This document shows positions 35,217 to 41,974 of a stretch of 64,000 nucleotides of DNA, one piece after another. The position numbers were made by a program, and so were the translations under genes. The stretch covers positions 1-64,000 of the forward strand of contig NZ_FOTW01000005.1 in assembly GCF_900114705.1 (NCBI RefSeq). Reading direction: 5' to 3'. The notes beneath the pieces are model-generated. The model searched no databases and had not been told where the DNA came from. It saw only the letters and a list, made by a program, of their open reading frames with translations. The DNA comes from Rugamonas rubra. GTDB taxonomy: Bacteria > Pseudomonadota > Gammaproteobacteria > Burkholderiales > Burkholderiaceae_D. Each line of letters begins with the position of its first letter. Position 1 is the stretch's first letter.

Positions 35217-36761
35217 ATGCAAATCTCTCGAGTGATGACGGCCGACGGCGCGCTGGTCGGCCGGTCGGATGGACGTGTCCAGGTCTACAAGGGCATTCCC
35301 TATGCGGCGCCACCGGTCGGCGAGCTGCGCTGGCGACCGCCGCAGCCGGTGGCAGCGTGGAGCGGCGAGCGCGCGGCGTTGGAGTTCGGCCCCTCGGCCC
35401 ACCAGGCCGGCCCGGAAGGCATCGCCGACCTGCGCACAATCGGCGGCGCCGGCGCGCCGTTCAGCGAGGACTGCCTGACGCTCAACGTCTGGGCGCCGGC
35501 GCTCGGTGGCGGTGCCGACGCGCCGGCGGCGTGCCGCCATGGCGCGCCGGTCATGGTCTGGCTGCACGGCGGCTCCGGCCGCATGGGCGCCGGCTCCCTG
35601 CCGTTCTACGACGGCGGCGCCTTCGCCGCCGACGGCGTGGTGCTGGTCACCCTGAACTACCGCCTGGGACAGCTGGGCTTTTTCGGCCACCCGGCGCTGC
35701 GCCGCGCGGCGGCGCCGGACGAGCCGCTGGCCTCGTTCGGCATCATGGACCAGATCGCCGCGCTGCGCTGGGTGCGCGACAACATCGCCGCGTTCGGCGG
35801 CGACCCGCGGCGCGTCACCCTGTTCGGCGAATCGATGGGCGGCTTCCACGTGCTCGCCCTCATGGCCTGCCCGTCCGCCCAAGGCTTGTTCCAGCAGGCG
35901 ATCGTGCAATCGGGCGGCGGCTGGTTCCCGCCCAATCCACTCAAGAAGGTGGAGGCGCGCGGCGCGGCCCTGGCCAGCACGCTCGGCCTGCCCGGCGCGC
36001 AGGCCACGCTGGAGCAGTTGCGTGCCCTGCCGGCCGAGCTGGTGGCCGCCGTGCCCGGCGAGTTCCAGCCGGTGATCGACGGCCGGCTGCTGCCGCAGGA
36101 CTTGACGCCGGCCCTGGCGCGCGAGGCGGCGGCGCATATCCCGCTGATCATCGGCGCCAACAGCGGCGAGGACTCGCTACTCAACTATCCCGGCGGGTTC
36201 GAGCGCTACCTGAAGGGCTTGAAGCCGGCGCTGCTGGCCAAGGCCGGCGCCTGCTACGGCTTGGCGCCGGAGGGCTCGGCCCGGCTGCTGTTCCGCGACA
36301 TGCTCTTCGTCGCGCCGGCGCGCTGGGTGGCGCGCCGGCGCCGGCGCAGCCCGGCCTACCTCTACCTGTTCGACCAGGCCGACGCCGGCGGCGATTCGCC
36401 GCGTGCCGGCCACGGCAGCGAGATCGGCTTCGTGTTCCAGACCCTGGATAGCCGGCCGGACGGCGTGGCGCCGCGCGCGCCGGACCGGCAACTGGCGCTC
36501 GACATGCACCGCCGCTGGGTCGCCTTCGCCCACCACGGCGTGCCCGGCGAGGGCTGGCCGCGCTATCGCGCCGGCAGCGACGAATGGATGTTGTTCCAGG
36601 CGCCGCACGGGCGCATCAGCCCGGTGCCGCGCAAGGGACTGGATTGGCACGAGCGGCGCATGCGCTGGATCATCGCCCTGTTCACCCTGAAGAGTCGGCT
36701 GACGACCACGTTGGCGACGCTGGCGCGCGCCGTCGGTGGCGGGCGCGGCCGGCCGCGCTAA
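35217..36761 (+). CDS. Type-B carboxylesterase
   Basis: 514 residues, typical for bacterial members of the carboxylesterase/cholinesterase family. Early motifs are Y-K-G-I-P-Y-A-A-P-P-V-G-E-L-R-W and E-D-C-L-T-L-N-V-W. The oxyanion hole is H-G-G-S-G (residue about 120), and the nucleophile elbow G-E-S-M-G-G is near 204. The Glu of the triad lies in N-S-G-E-D-S-L, and the His in F-A-H-H-G-V-P-G near 440. No signal peptide is seen, so it should act in the cytoplasm on ester substrates. It sits between a TetR regulator and a FabG4-like reductase, consistent with breakdown of an imported ester or lipid. AGG precedes the ATG. Confidence 0.9.
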   Translation: MQISRVMTADGALVGRSDGRVQVYKGIPYAAPPVGELRWRPPQPVAAWSGERAALEFGPSAHQAGPEGIADLRTIGGAGAPFSEDCLTLNVWAPALGGGADAPAACRHGAPVMVWLHGGSGRMGAGSLPFYDGGAFAADGVVLVTLNYRLGQLGFFGHPALRRAAAPDEPLASFGIMDQIAALRWVRDNIAAFGGDPRRVTLFGESMGGFHVLALMACPSAQGLFQQAIVQSGGGWFPPNPLKKVEARGAALASTLGLPGAQATLEQLRALPAELVAAVPGEFQPVIDGRLLPQDLTPALAREAAAHIPLIIGANSGEDSLLNYPGGFERYLKGLKPALLAKAGACYGLAPEGSARLLFRDMLFVAPARWVARRRRRSPAYLYLFDQADAGGDSPRAGHGSEIGFVFQTLDSRPDGVAPRAPDRQLALDMHRRWVAFAHHGVPGEGWPRYRAGSDEWMLFQAPHGRISPVPRKGLDWHERRMRWIIALFTLKSRLTTTLATLARAVGGGRGRPR

Positions 36762-36828
36762 ACGCCGCCACGGCGGCGCCGCATCCCAAGTATCATAAGC
36801 ACGAAATCTATACCGACAAGGCCAAACT

Positions 36829-38187
36829 ATGTCCGATGTACTCATCAAAATGAGCCGCAACCGCGCCGGCGCAGCCCTCATCAAGGCGCTCGGCCTGCCC
36901 AACCCGGTCGAACTGGCGCGCGCCGAGGGCGGCTATGTCGCCCTGCCCTTCACCGGCAAAACGGTGCTGCTGGCCGGCGCAGCCGGCGGCTACGCGGCCG
37001 AGGCGCTGAGCGGCGCCGCCGGCGCGGCCGGCGCCACGCCGCTGCGACAGGCGCCGGCCGACGCCGCCGCGCGCATCGACGTCGTGCTGCTCGACGCCAC
37101 AGGCTGCGCCACGCCGGCCGCGCTGCGCGCGCTGTACGACAGCTTCCACCCGCTGATGCGCCGCGTCGCCCGCAACGGCCGCGTGCTGATCGTCGCGGCG
37201 CCGCCGGAGCTGGCCGCCGAGCCGGTGGCGGCGGCCGCCGCGCGCGGCGTCGAGGGCTTCAACCGCTCGCTGGGCAAGGAGCTGGGCAAACAAGGCATCA
37301 CCGTCAACCTGGCCTATGTGGCGCCGGACGCGGTGGACCGGCTGGCCGGCGTGCTGCGCTTCTTCGGCGGCGTGCAGACCACCTACGTGTCCGGCCAGAC
37401 GCTGCGGCTGACGGCGCGCGTGGCCGCACCGGCGGCGCTGCCCCACACCGCCGCGTTGGCCGGCAAGGTGGCGCTGGTCACCGGCGCGGCGCGCGGCATC
37501 GGCCTGGCGACGGCGCAGCGCCTGGCGCAGGAAGGCGCCCACGTGGTTTGCCTGGACGTGCCGGCGGCGGCCGAGGAACTGGCGCGCGTGTGCGGCGCGA
37601 TGGGCGCCACGGCGCTGCCGCTGGATATCGCCACGGCCGAGGCGCCGGCGCGGTTGGCCGCCTTCCTCAAGGAGAAGTTCGGCGGCGTCGACATCGTCGT
37701 GCACAACGCCGGCATCACCCGCGACCGCACGCTGGCGAACATGAAGGAACACTACTGGGACATGGTGGTCGGCATCAACTTCGCCGCCATCGTGGCGATC
37801 GACGCCGAGCTGCTGGCGGGCGGCGCGCTGCGCGACGAGGGCCGTGTGGTCTGTCTGTCGTCGATCAGCGGCGTGGCCGGCAACTATGGCCAGACCAACT
37901 ACGCCACCAGCAAGGCCGCGCTGATCGGCTATGTGGCGGCGCAGGCGCCGTTGCTGGCGCCGCGCGGCATCGCCATCAACGCCATCGCGCCGGGCTTCAT
38001 CGAAACGGCGATGACGGCGCAGATGCCCTTCCTGAGCCGCGAGATCGGGCGCCGCGCCAACTCCCTGCAACAGGGCGGCCAGCCGCGCGACGCCGCCGAG
38101 CTGATCGCCTTCCTCTGCACGCCGGGCTGCTACGGCGTCAGCGGCGAGACCATCCGGGTCTGCGGCCAGGGCCTGATCGGCGCCTGA
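36829..38187 (+). CDS. 3-oxoacyl-ACP/CoA reductase, high-molecular-weight FabG (FabG4-like)
   Basis: 452 residues, nearly twice a normal FabG. The first 200 residues are a degenerate flavodoxin/Rossmann-like domain (V-L-L-A-G-A-A-G-G-Y). The second half is a full SDR: cofactor loop T-G-A-A-R-G-I-G (about 222-229), N-A-G-I-T, catalytic S-S-I-S-G-V-A-G-N-Y-G-Q-T-N-Y-x-x-S-K with Tyr and Lys in Y-A-T-S-K. This architecture matches HMwFabG (FabG4) enzymes that reduce 3-oxoacyl-CoA/ACP with NADH. It lies 67 bases after the esterase and may share its transcript, supporting a lipid-related pathway. Confidence 0.85.
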   Translation: MSDVLIKMSRNRAGAALIKALGLPNPVELARAEGGYVALPFTGKTVLLAGAAGGYAAEALSGAAGAAGATPLRQAPADAAARIDVVLLDATGCATPAALRALYDSFHPLMRRVARNGRVLIVAAPPELAAEPVAAAAARGVEGFNRSLGKELGKQGITVNLAYVAPDAVDRLAGVLRFFGGVQTTYVSGQTLRLTARVAAPAALPHTAALAGKVALVTGAARGIGLATAQRLAQEGAHVVCLDVPAAAEELARVCGAMGATALPLDIATAEAPARLAAFLKEKFGGVDIVVHNAGITRDRTLANMKEHYWDMVVGINFAAIVAIDAELLAGGALRDEGRVVCLSSISGVAGNYGQTNYATSKAALIGYVAAQAPLLAPRGIAINAIAPGFIETAMTAQMPFLSREIGRRANSLQQGGQPRDAAELIAFLCTPGCYGVSGETIRVCGQGLIGA

Positions 38188-38212
38188 GCGCTGCCGGCTA
38201 GCGCGGCAGCGC
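38188..38212. terminator. Hairpin between convergent fabG4-like and mbnC genes
   Basis: GCGCTGCCG (38188-38196) and CGGCAGCGC (38204-38212) form a perfect 9-base-pair stem that starts right after one stop codon and spans the opposite one. There is no T-tract on either side, so it may act as a transcript-end stabiliser rather than a classical terminator. Confidence 0.45.
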
Positions 38213-38797
38213 CAGCCAGCCTGGGAAGCTGTCCAACTCGTAGCCGGCGAGGTGGAACACGCCCACGTCCTCGGCGGGACGCGGCAGCTGGCCGTCCAGC
38301 GAGACCAGCTCGACGCGCCGGCCGGCGGCCAAGGTGTTGGGCTTCCAGCCGATAATCCAATCGTCGCTGCCGCGCCGGCCGAGCACCACGCCGACGTCGG
38401 CGCTGCGGTCGAGCACCGCCCAGCGCGCGGCCGAGGCGGACAGCAGCGCCTGCGTCAACTCCTCGTCGAGGCGTTCGCGCCATGGCGATTGCGCTAGCCA
38501 GCGTCCAACCCATATATAGAACGACCAGCCCATGGTGAGGTTTTCGCGCCGCGCCCAGTCCATGAAGGGCGCGAAGATCGCCATGCCGTCGGGGTCGGCG
38601 ATGTCGAGCAGACCGGGGCAGATGTCGAACAGCGTGTGCCAGTAGGCGCGGATGCTGATGTCGATGCGCACGTGGGCGCGGCAGCCGGGCGGGAAGTCGC
38701 CGCGCGCGGCGGGGTCGGCCAGGCGCGCCAGCAGCTCGCTGTCCTTGACTTGGCGGCCGGGCGCCGCGCCGGCGGCCGCCGTCGTCGGCGCGTTCAT
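38198..38797 (-). CDS. mbnC: Methanobactin biosynthesis protein MbnC
   Basis: 199 residues from the ATG at 38797, which overlaps the mbnB stop (ATGA). The sequence resembles MbnC partner proteins: R-A-Y-W-H-T-L-F-D-I-C-P-G-L-L-D-I near 55, W-A-R-R-E-N-L, F-Y-I-W-V-G-R-W-L, and a beta-rich second half ending F-P-G-W-L-A-L-P-R. MbnC forms a heterodimer with the iron enzyme MbnB, and the complex oxidises core cysteines of MbnA to oxazolone/thioamide pairs. The translational overlap with mbnB and the mbnA gene just upstream make the assignment strong. It is the last gene of the operon and converges on the FabG4-like gene. Confidence 0.85.
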   Translation of the reverse strand: MNAPTTAAAGAAPGRQVKDSELLARLADPAARGDFPPGCRAHVRIDISIRAYWHTLFDICPGLLDIADPDGMAIFAPFMDWARRENLTMGWSFYIWVGRWLAQSPWRERLDEELTQALLSASAARWAVLDRSADVGVVLGRRGSDDWIIGWKPNTLAAGRRVELVSLDGQLPRPAEDVGVFHLAGYELDSFPGWLALPR

Positions 38798-39627
38798 GAC
38801 GCCACCGCTTCCGCCGGCGCAGGCTGGCGCGCCTGGCCACGCGGGAAGATGGCGCGCAAGGCCAGCAGATCGGCGCGCACGCCGTCGATGTCGATGTTCT
38901 CGTCGCGCTCGTAGGTGATGGTGGCGCCGGGCTTGTCCAGCACGTCGCGGTGGCGCCGCAGGCTGTCGAGCGTGTCCTGCGCCAGCGCGCGGTCGTGGGT
39001 GTCGACGGTGACGCCCTCGTCGATGAAGGCGCCGGCATATCCGCCCACGTGGAAGTGGCTGGCGCCGGCCATCACACCGCGCCACGCCGCCACCTCCGGG
39101 CCGTCGTTGCGCCAGGCGCAGACCGCGTTGGAGACGTCGAACAGCACGCCGGCGCCGGTGTCCCGGGCCAGGCGTTGGAAGAAGGCCGGCGCGGCGTGGC
39201 CGCCGTCGACGATGGACGGGTAGTTCTCGAAGTGGATGGTTTGTCCCAGCAGCGACTGCCACAGCGCGGCACGCGCGCGCACGCGCTCGTAGTCGGCGGC
39301 GTAGTCGATCTCGCCGAGATGGTACAGGGCGCGGCCCTGGTGGCTGAAGTAGGCGATGTGGTCGGACACGTACAGCGGCCGCAGCGCCTCGATGTAGGGC
39401 CGCAGGCGCGCCGCGAAGTCGCGCAGTTGCTCCTCGTCGCTTTCGATGAAGCGGGAGAACATGATATGGAAGCCGACTGGAACGTCGAAGGCCTCGGCCA
39501 GTTCCTGCGGCGGCACCTGCATGAAGTTATCGATCAGCAGTTCGCAGTAATCGATGGCGCCCTCTTGCGCCAACTGTCTGACCAGGGGCAGCGTTTCGCC
39601 CAGTGTGAAGTTGAATCCAATGCGCAT
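38794..39627 (-). CDS. mbnB: Methanobactin biosynthesis iron enzyme MbnB (DUF692)
   Basis: 277 residues from the ATG at 39627 (AAGGGAG upstream); the open frame extends to 39693 without support. A DUF692 TIM barrel is evident, with metal-site motifs G-F-H-I-M-F (His54), S-D-H-I-A-Y-F-S (Asp89, His90), H-F-E-N-Y-P-S (Glu134), F-D-V-S-N-A (Asp164, Asn167), H-F-H-V-G-G-Y (His191, His193) and D-T-H-D near 209-212. These match the multi-iron centre of MbnB-type enzymes. With MbnC it should convert Cys21 and Cys25 of the precursor. Other DUF692 proteins pair with DUF2063 proteins, but the precursor and partner here point to MbnB. Confidence 0.88.
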   Translation of the reverse strand: MRIGFNFTLGETLPLVRQLAQEGAIDYCELLIDNFMQVPPQELAEAFDVPVGFHIMFSRFIESDEEQLRDFAARLRPYIEALRPLYVSDHIAYFSHQGRALYHLGEIDYAADYERVRARAALWQSLLGQTIHFENYPSIVDGGHAAPAFFQRLARDTGAGVLFDVSNAVCAWRNDGPEVAAWRGVMAGASHFHVGGYAGAFIDEGVTVDTHDRALAQDTLDSLRRHRDVLDKPGATITYERDENIDIDGVRADLLALRAIFPRGQARQPAPAEAVAS

Positions 39628-39647
39628 ACATACTCCCTTCAAAACGG

Positions 39648-39687
39648 GCGGCGGCGCTTGCCATGGCGCGGGCGCAAGCACCGCCGC
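39648..39687 (-). promoter_or_regulatory. Strong hairpin between mbnA and mbnB
   Basis: Arms 39648-39661 and 39674-39687 are complementary at 13 of 14 positions; in the minus-strand mRNA the remaining pair is a G-U wobble, so all 14 positions pair around a 12-base loop. It fills most of the 81-base gap. After the stem the mRNA has GTTTTG, a weak T-tract. Such hairpins after a precursor-peptide gene usually allow partial termination or protect the 3' end, giving more precursor than enzyme. Confidence 0.6.
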
Positions 39688-39708
39688 AGTCATGCCGAAT
39701 AGGCCGGC

Positions 39709-39798
39709 TTAGGACTTGGCGCCGCAGCTGCTGGCGCAACGCATGCCGGTACGACCTGCCACTTGGATCTCTACTTTTTTGACGATGACGATTTTCAT
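39709..39798 (-). CDS. mbnA: Methanobactin precursor peptide MbnA
   Basis: A 29-residue gene. The leader is M-K-I-V-I-V-K-K-V-E-I-Q-V-A-G-R and the core begins after it with T-G-M-R-C-A-S-S-C-G-A-K-S. The leader has the pattern of known MbnA leaders (alternating Ile/Val, a Lys pair, then V-x-G-R). The core R-C-A-S-S-C has the same C-x3-C spacing as the R-C-A-S-T-C core I remember for Methylocystis SB2. AGGA lies 8 bases before the ATG. It sits 61 bases after mbnH and 81 bases before mbnB on the same strand. Cys21 and Cys25 are the expected modification sites, giving two copper-binding ring/thioamide groups. It is too short for routine gene callers. Confidence 0.88.
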   Translation of the reverse strand: MKIVIVKKVEIQVAGRTGMRCASSCGAKS

Positions 39799-39859
39799 AT
39801 TGATTCCTATTGATTGAAAGTTGGACTACAGGATTGCGTTGAACATGTGCCGCGTTGGC

Positions 39860-41119
39860 TCACCTCCCCTTCCGCTGTGAAGAATCTGGTTTGCGTCCGG
39901 CGCCGGTCGGATCGGCATGGCGGCTGGCGCGCAAGAACTCCGCATCGCTGAGCGAGGCCAGGAAGGCCTTCAAATCGTCCACCTCCTGCTCGCTCAGCTC
40001 GAAGCCTTCGATGAACTGGCTGCGCAAGGGGTTCGCCCCGGTTCCACCCAGCGCGGCGCGGCCCTTGACGGCGTAGTGTCTCCGGATCGCCTGGTCCAAG
40101 GTGGCGACCGAGCCGTCGTGCATATACGGCGCGGTCTGCGCCACGTTGCGCAGGCTCGGGGTACGGAAGCGGCCCTCGTCCTGCGGCTCGCCGCTGAACT
40201 CGCGCAGCCCCTGCTGGCCGGGTGGGTAGGCGCCCCCGCCATCGAGGTTGTACAGGCCGGTGTTGTGGTAGCCGGTTTCACCCTCGGGCAGGCGGCGGTG
40301 GATCTGGTTGTCGGTGAAGTGCAGGCCGCCGTGGCAGTGGTAGCACTCGAGCCGGTCGCCGAAGAACAGCGTCTCGCCGCGCTTGGCCGAGGCGGAGATG
40401 GCGCCGCCCTTGCCTTCGTAGCGGTAGCGGTCGTAGGGCGAGTTCATCGACAACAGGCTGCGCTCGTAGGCGGCGATGGCGCGCGTCACCGACCAGAGCG
40501 AGATCTCGCCGCCGCGCTCGGGGAAGGCACGGGCGAACTGGCGCCGATAGCTGGGCTTGGCCTTCAGACGGCCCAGCAGCAGGTCCTCGCGGCCGGCCAT
40601 GCCCATTTCCACCGGGTGGTCGCCGAACAGCGGCACCAGCGCCTGCTGCTCCAGCGTGGTCAGGTTGGGGTTGGCCCAGGTCAGCGTGGGCAGATAGGCG
40701 ACGTTCGCCAGCGGCATGGCGTTGCGCGCGCCGACCACGCCGGTGCTGCCCAGGGCCAGCTTGCGGCCGTCGCTGAAGCCGCGCGCCTGCTCGTGGCACC
40801 CGGCGCAGGACTGCGTGCGGTTGGCCGACAGGGCCTTGTCGTAGAAAAGGGCACGTCCGAGTGCCACCTTGGCCTCGCTCATCGGATTGTCGTCCGGGAC
40901 CAGCGGCTCGGGCGCCCATGCCGGCAGGCGCCAACGGTAGCTTGCCGGCGTACCAACTGCCGCGTGCCCGGAGGCCGAGGCGGCGGCGTGGGCGCCGCCG
41001 CCGGCCGTGGTTCCCGCCGCCGCTCCCGGCGCCCCCGCCGCAAGCGCGTCGAACGCGCCGCCGCTGAGCAGGCAGGCGACGAGCAGCGCGCTCGCCATGG
41101 CTTGACGGCCGCCGCTCAT
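39860..41119 (-). CDS. mbnH: MbnH-family di-heme enzyme
   Basis: 419 residues. A signal peptide (1 to about 28) exports it to the periplasm. After an Ala/Gly-rich linker, two heme-c sites are visible: C105-A-G-C-H109 and C259-Y-H-C-H263. The fold is that of the bacterial cytochrome c peroxidase/MauG superfamily (V-A-L-G-R-A-L-F-Y-D, A-P-Y-M-H-D-G-S-V-A-T-L-D near 350). MbnH uses its hemes to oxidise a tryptophan of its partner MbnP to kynurenine in the methanotroph system. Its start overlaps the mbnP stop (ATGA), so the pair is translationally coupled. The C-terminal 25 residues are Lys/Arg/Ser-rich. Confidence 0.88.
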   Translation of the reverse strand: MSGGRQAMASALLVACLLSGGAFDALAAGAPGAAAGTTAGGGAHAAASASGHAAVGTPASYRWRLPAWAPEPLVPDDNPMSEAKVALGRALFYDKALSANRTQSCAGCHEQARGFSDGRKLALGSTGVVGARNAMPLANVAYLPTLTWANPNLTTLEQQALVPLFGDHPVEMGMAGREDLLLGRLKAKPSYRRQFARAFPERGGEISLWSVTRAIAAYERSLLSMNSPYDRYRYEGKGGAISASAKRGETLFFGDRLECYHCHGGLHFTDNQIHRRLPEGETGYHNTGLYNLDGGGAYPPGQQGLREFSGEPQDEGRFRTPSLRNVAQTAPYMHDGSVATLDQAIRRHYAVKGRAALGGTGANPLRSQFIEGFELSEQEVDDLKAFLASLSDAEFLRASRHADPTGAGRKPDSSQRKGR

Positions 41120-41961
41120 GGCTTGCGCAGCACGCTGAACACGCGCTGCCGGTCGCCGCCGCTTAAACCGAGCGCCTCGAACACGCCGGAACAGTCGGGA
41201 TCATCGGACGCCGCCATGCATCCCGGCGCGCTGCCCGGCGTTTGCATGTCCAAGCGGGTCTGGGCGATCAGCGCCGACAGGTCGAGCAGCACACGGTCGG
41301 TGGCCGGGTCGAACTGCTCCAAGGCCACCGCCACCCGGTTCGCTTGCAGGCAATGGGTGGCCGGCGTGCGCAGGTTCGCCGCCTGGCAGGCGCTGCTGCC
41401 GATGTGGATGGGGAAGCCGGTCTTCTTGTCGCCGTTCTGCACCTCCAGTTCGAACTTCATGAAGCGGTAGCCGGACTGCCAGCTCCAAAACATCGCCGTC
41501 TGGTTCAACGGCGCGCTGGCCAGGGTCGAGTCGGCGTGGTTCAAGGCCGCCGGCACGCCCAGCGTGAAGCGCAGGCCGCGATAGCGTCCGGCCGGCAGCT
41601 GCCCGGTCAAGGCGGTGTGGGTGGCCGGCGTGCCGTTGCGGCAGCTCGCCTGGCCGTTCTCGAAGTCGAGCATGGCGACGTCGCGATGCTGCCAGCGGCC
41701 GTCCTGCTCCAGCTTGACGGCGACGCCGCGCCCGTCCTCGTCGACCAGCTCGAGCGAGGAGACGAACAGGCGCAAGTCGCCGAACAGCACGCCGGACTGG
41801 GCCGCGCCCTGCCCCTCGTAGCGCTGGCCGCAGCGCACCGGCTGGCCGGCCAGCTGCGGCTCGAATTGAATGCTGACGCGCTGCTCGGCGACCTCCGCCG
41901 CCCAGGCGGTGTTGGCGAGCAGCGCGGCGGCGCAGGCCAGGGTGTGTATGCTTCGTTTCAT
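41116..41961 (-). CDS. mbnP: MbnP-family copper-linked periplasmic protein
   Basis: 281 residues from the ATG at 41961. Signal peptide 1-21 (A-N-T-A-W-A-A). The mature protein begins V-S-I-Q-F-E-P and G-Q-P-V-R-C44-G-Q-R-Y, as in the MbnP / four-Cys metallo-mystery-pair family. Further cysteines are at 107, 192, 204, 248 and 257. The F-W-S-W-Q-S-G-Y segment (Trp159, Trp161) is the likely region oxidised by MbnH in this family. MbnP is thought to bind copper after its tryptophan is converted to kynurenine. The gene lies between the TonB receptor and mbnH, all in one direction, 13 bases from the former. Confidence 0.88.
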   Translation of the reverse strand: MKRSIHTLACAAALLANTAWAAEVAEQRVSIQFEPQLAGQPVRCGQRYEGQGAAQSGVLFGDLRLFVSSLELVDEDGRGVAVKLEQDGRWQHRDVAMLDFENGQASCRNGTPATHTALTGQLPAGRYRGLRFTLGVPAALNHADSTLASAPLNQTAMFWSWQSGYRFMKFELEVQNGDKKTGFPIHIGSSACQAANLRTPATHCLQANRVAVALEQFDPATDRVLLDLSALIAQTRLDMQTPGSAPGCMAASDDPDCSGVFEALGLSGGDRQRVFSVLRKP

Positions 41962-41974
41962 GTTCTCTCCTTGT

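Noticed and set aside
38794..39627. Treating the DUF692 gene as a generic MNIO enzyme of another peptide
   Set aside because: The adjacent MbnC-like partner, the MbnA-like precursor with C-x3-C core and the MbnH/MbnP pair together favour methanobactin.
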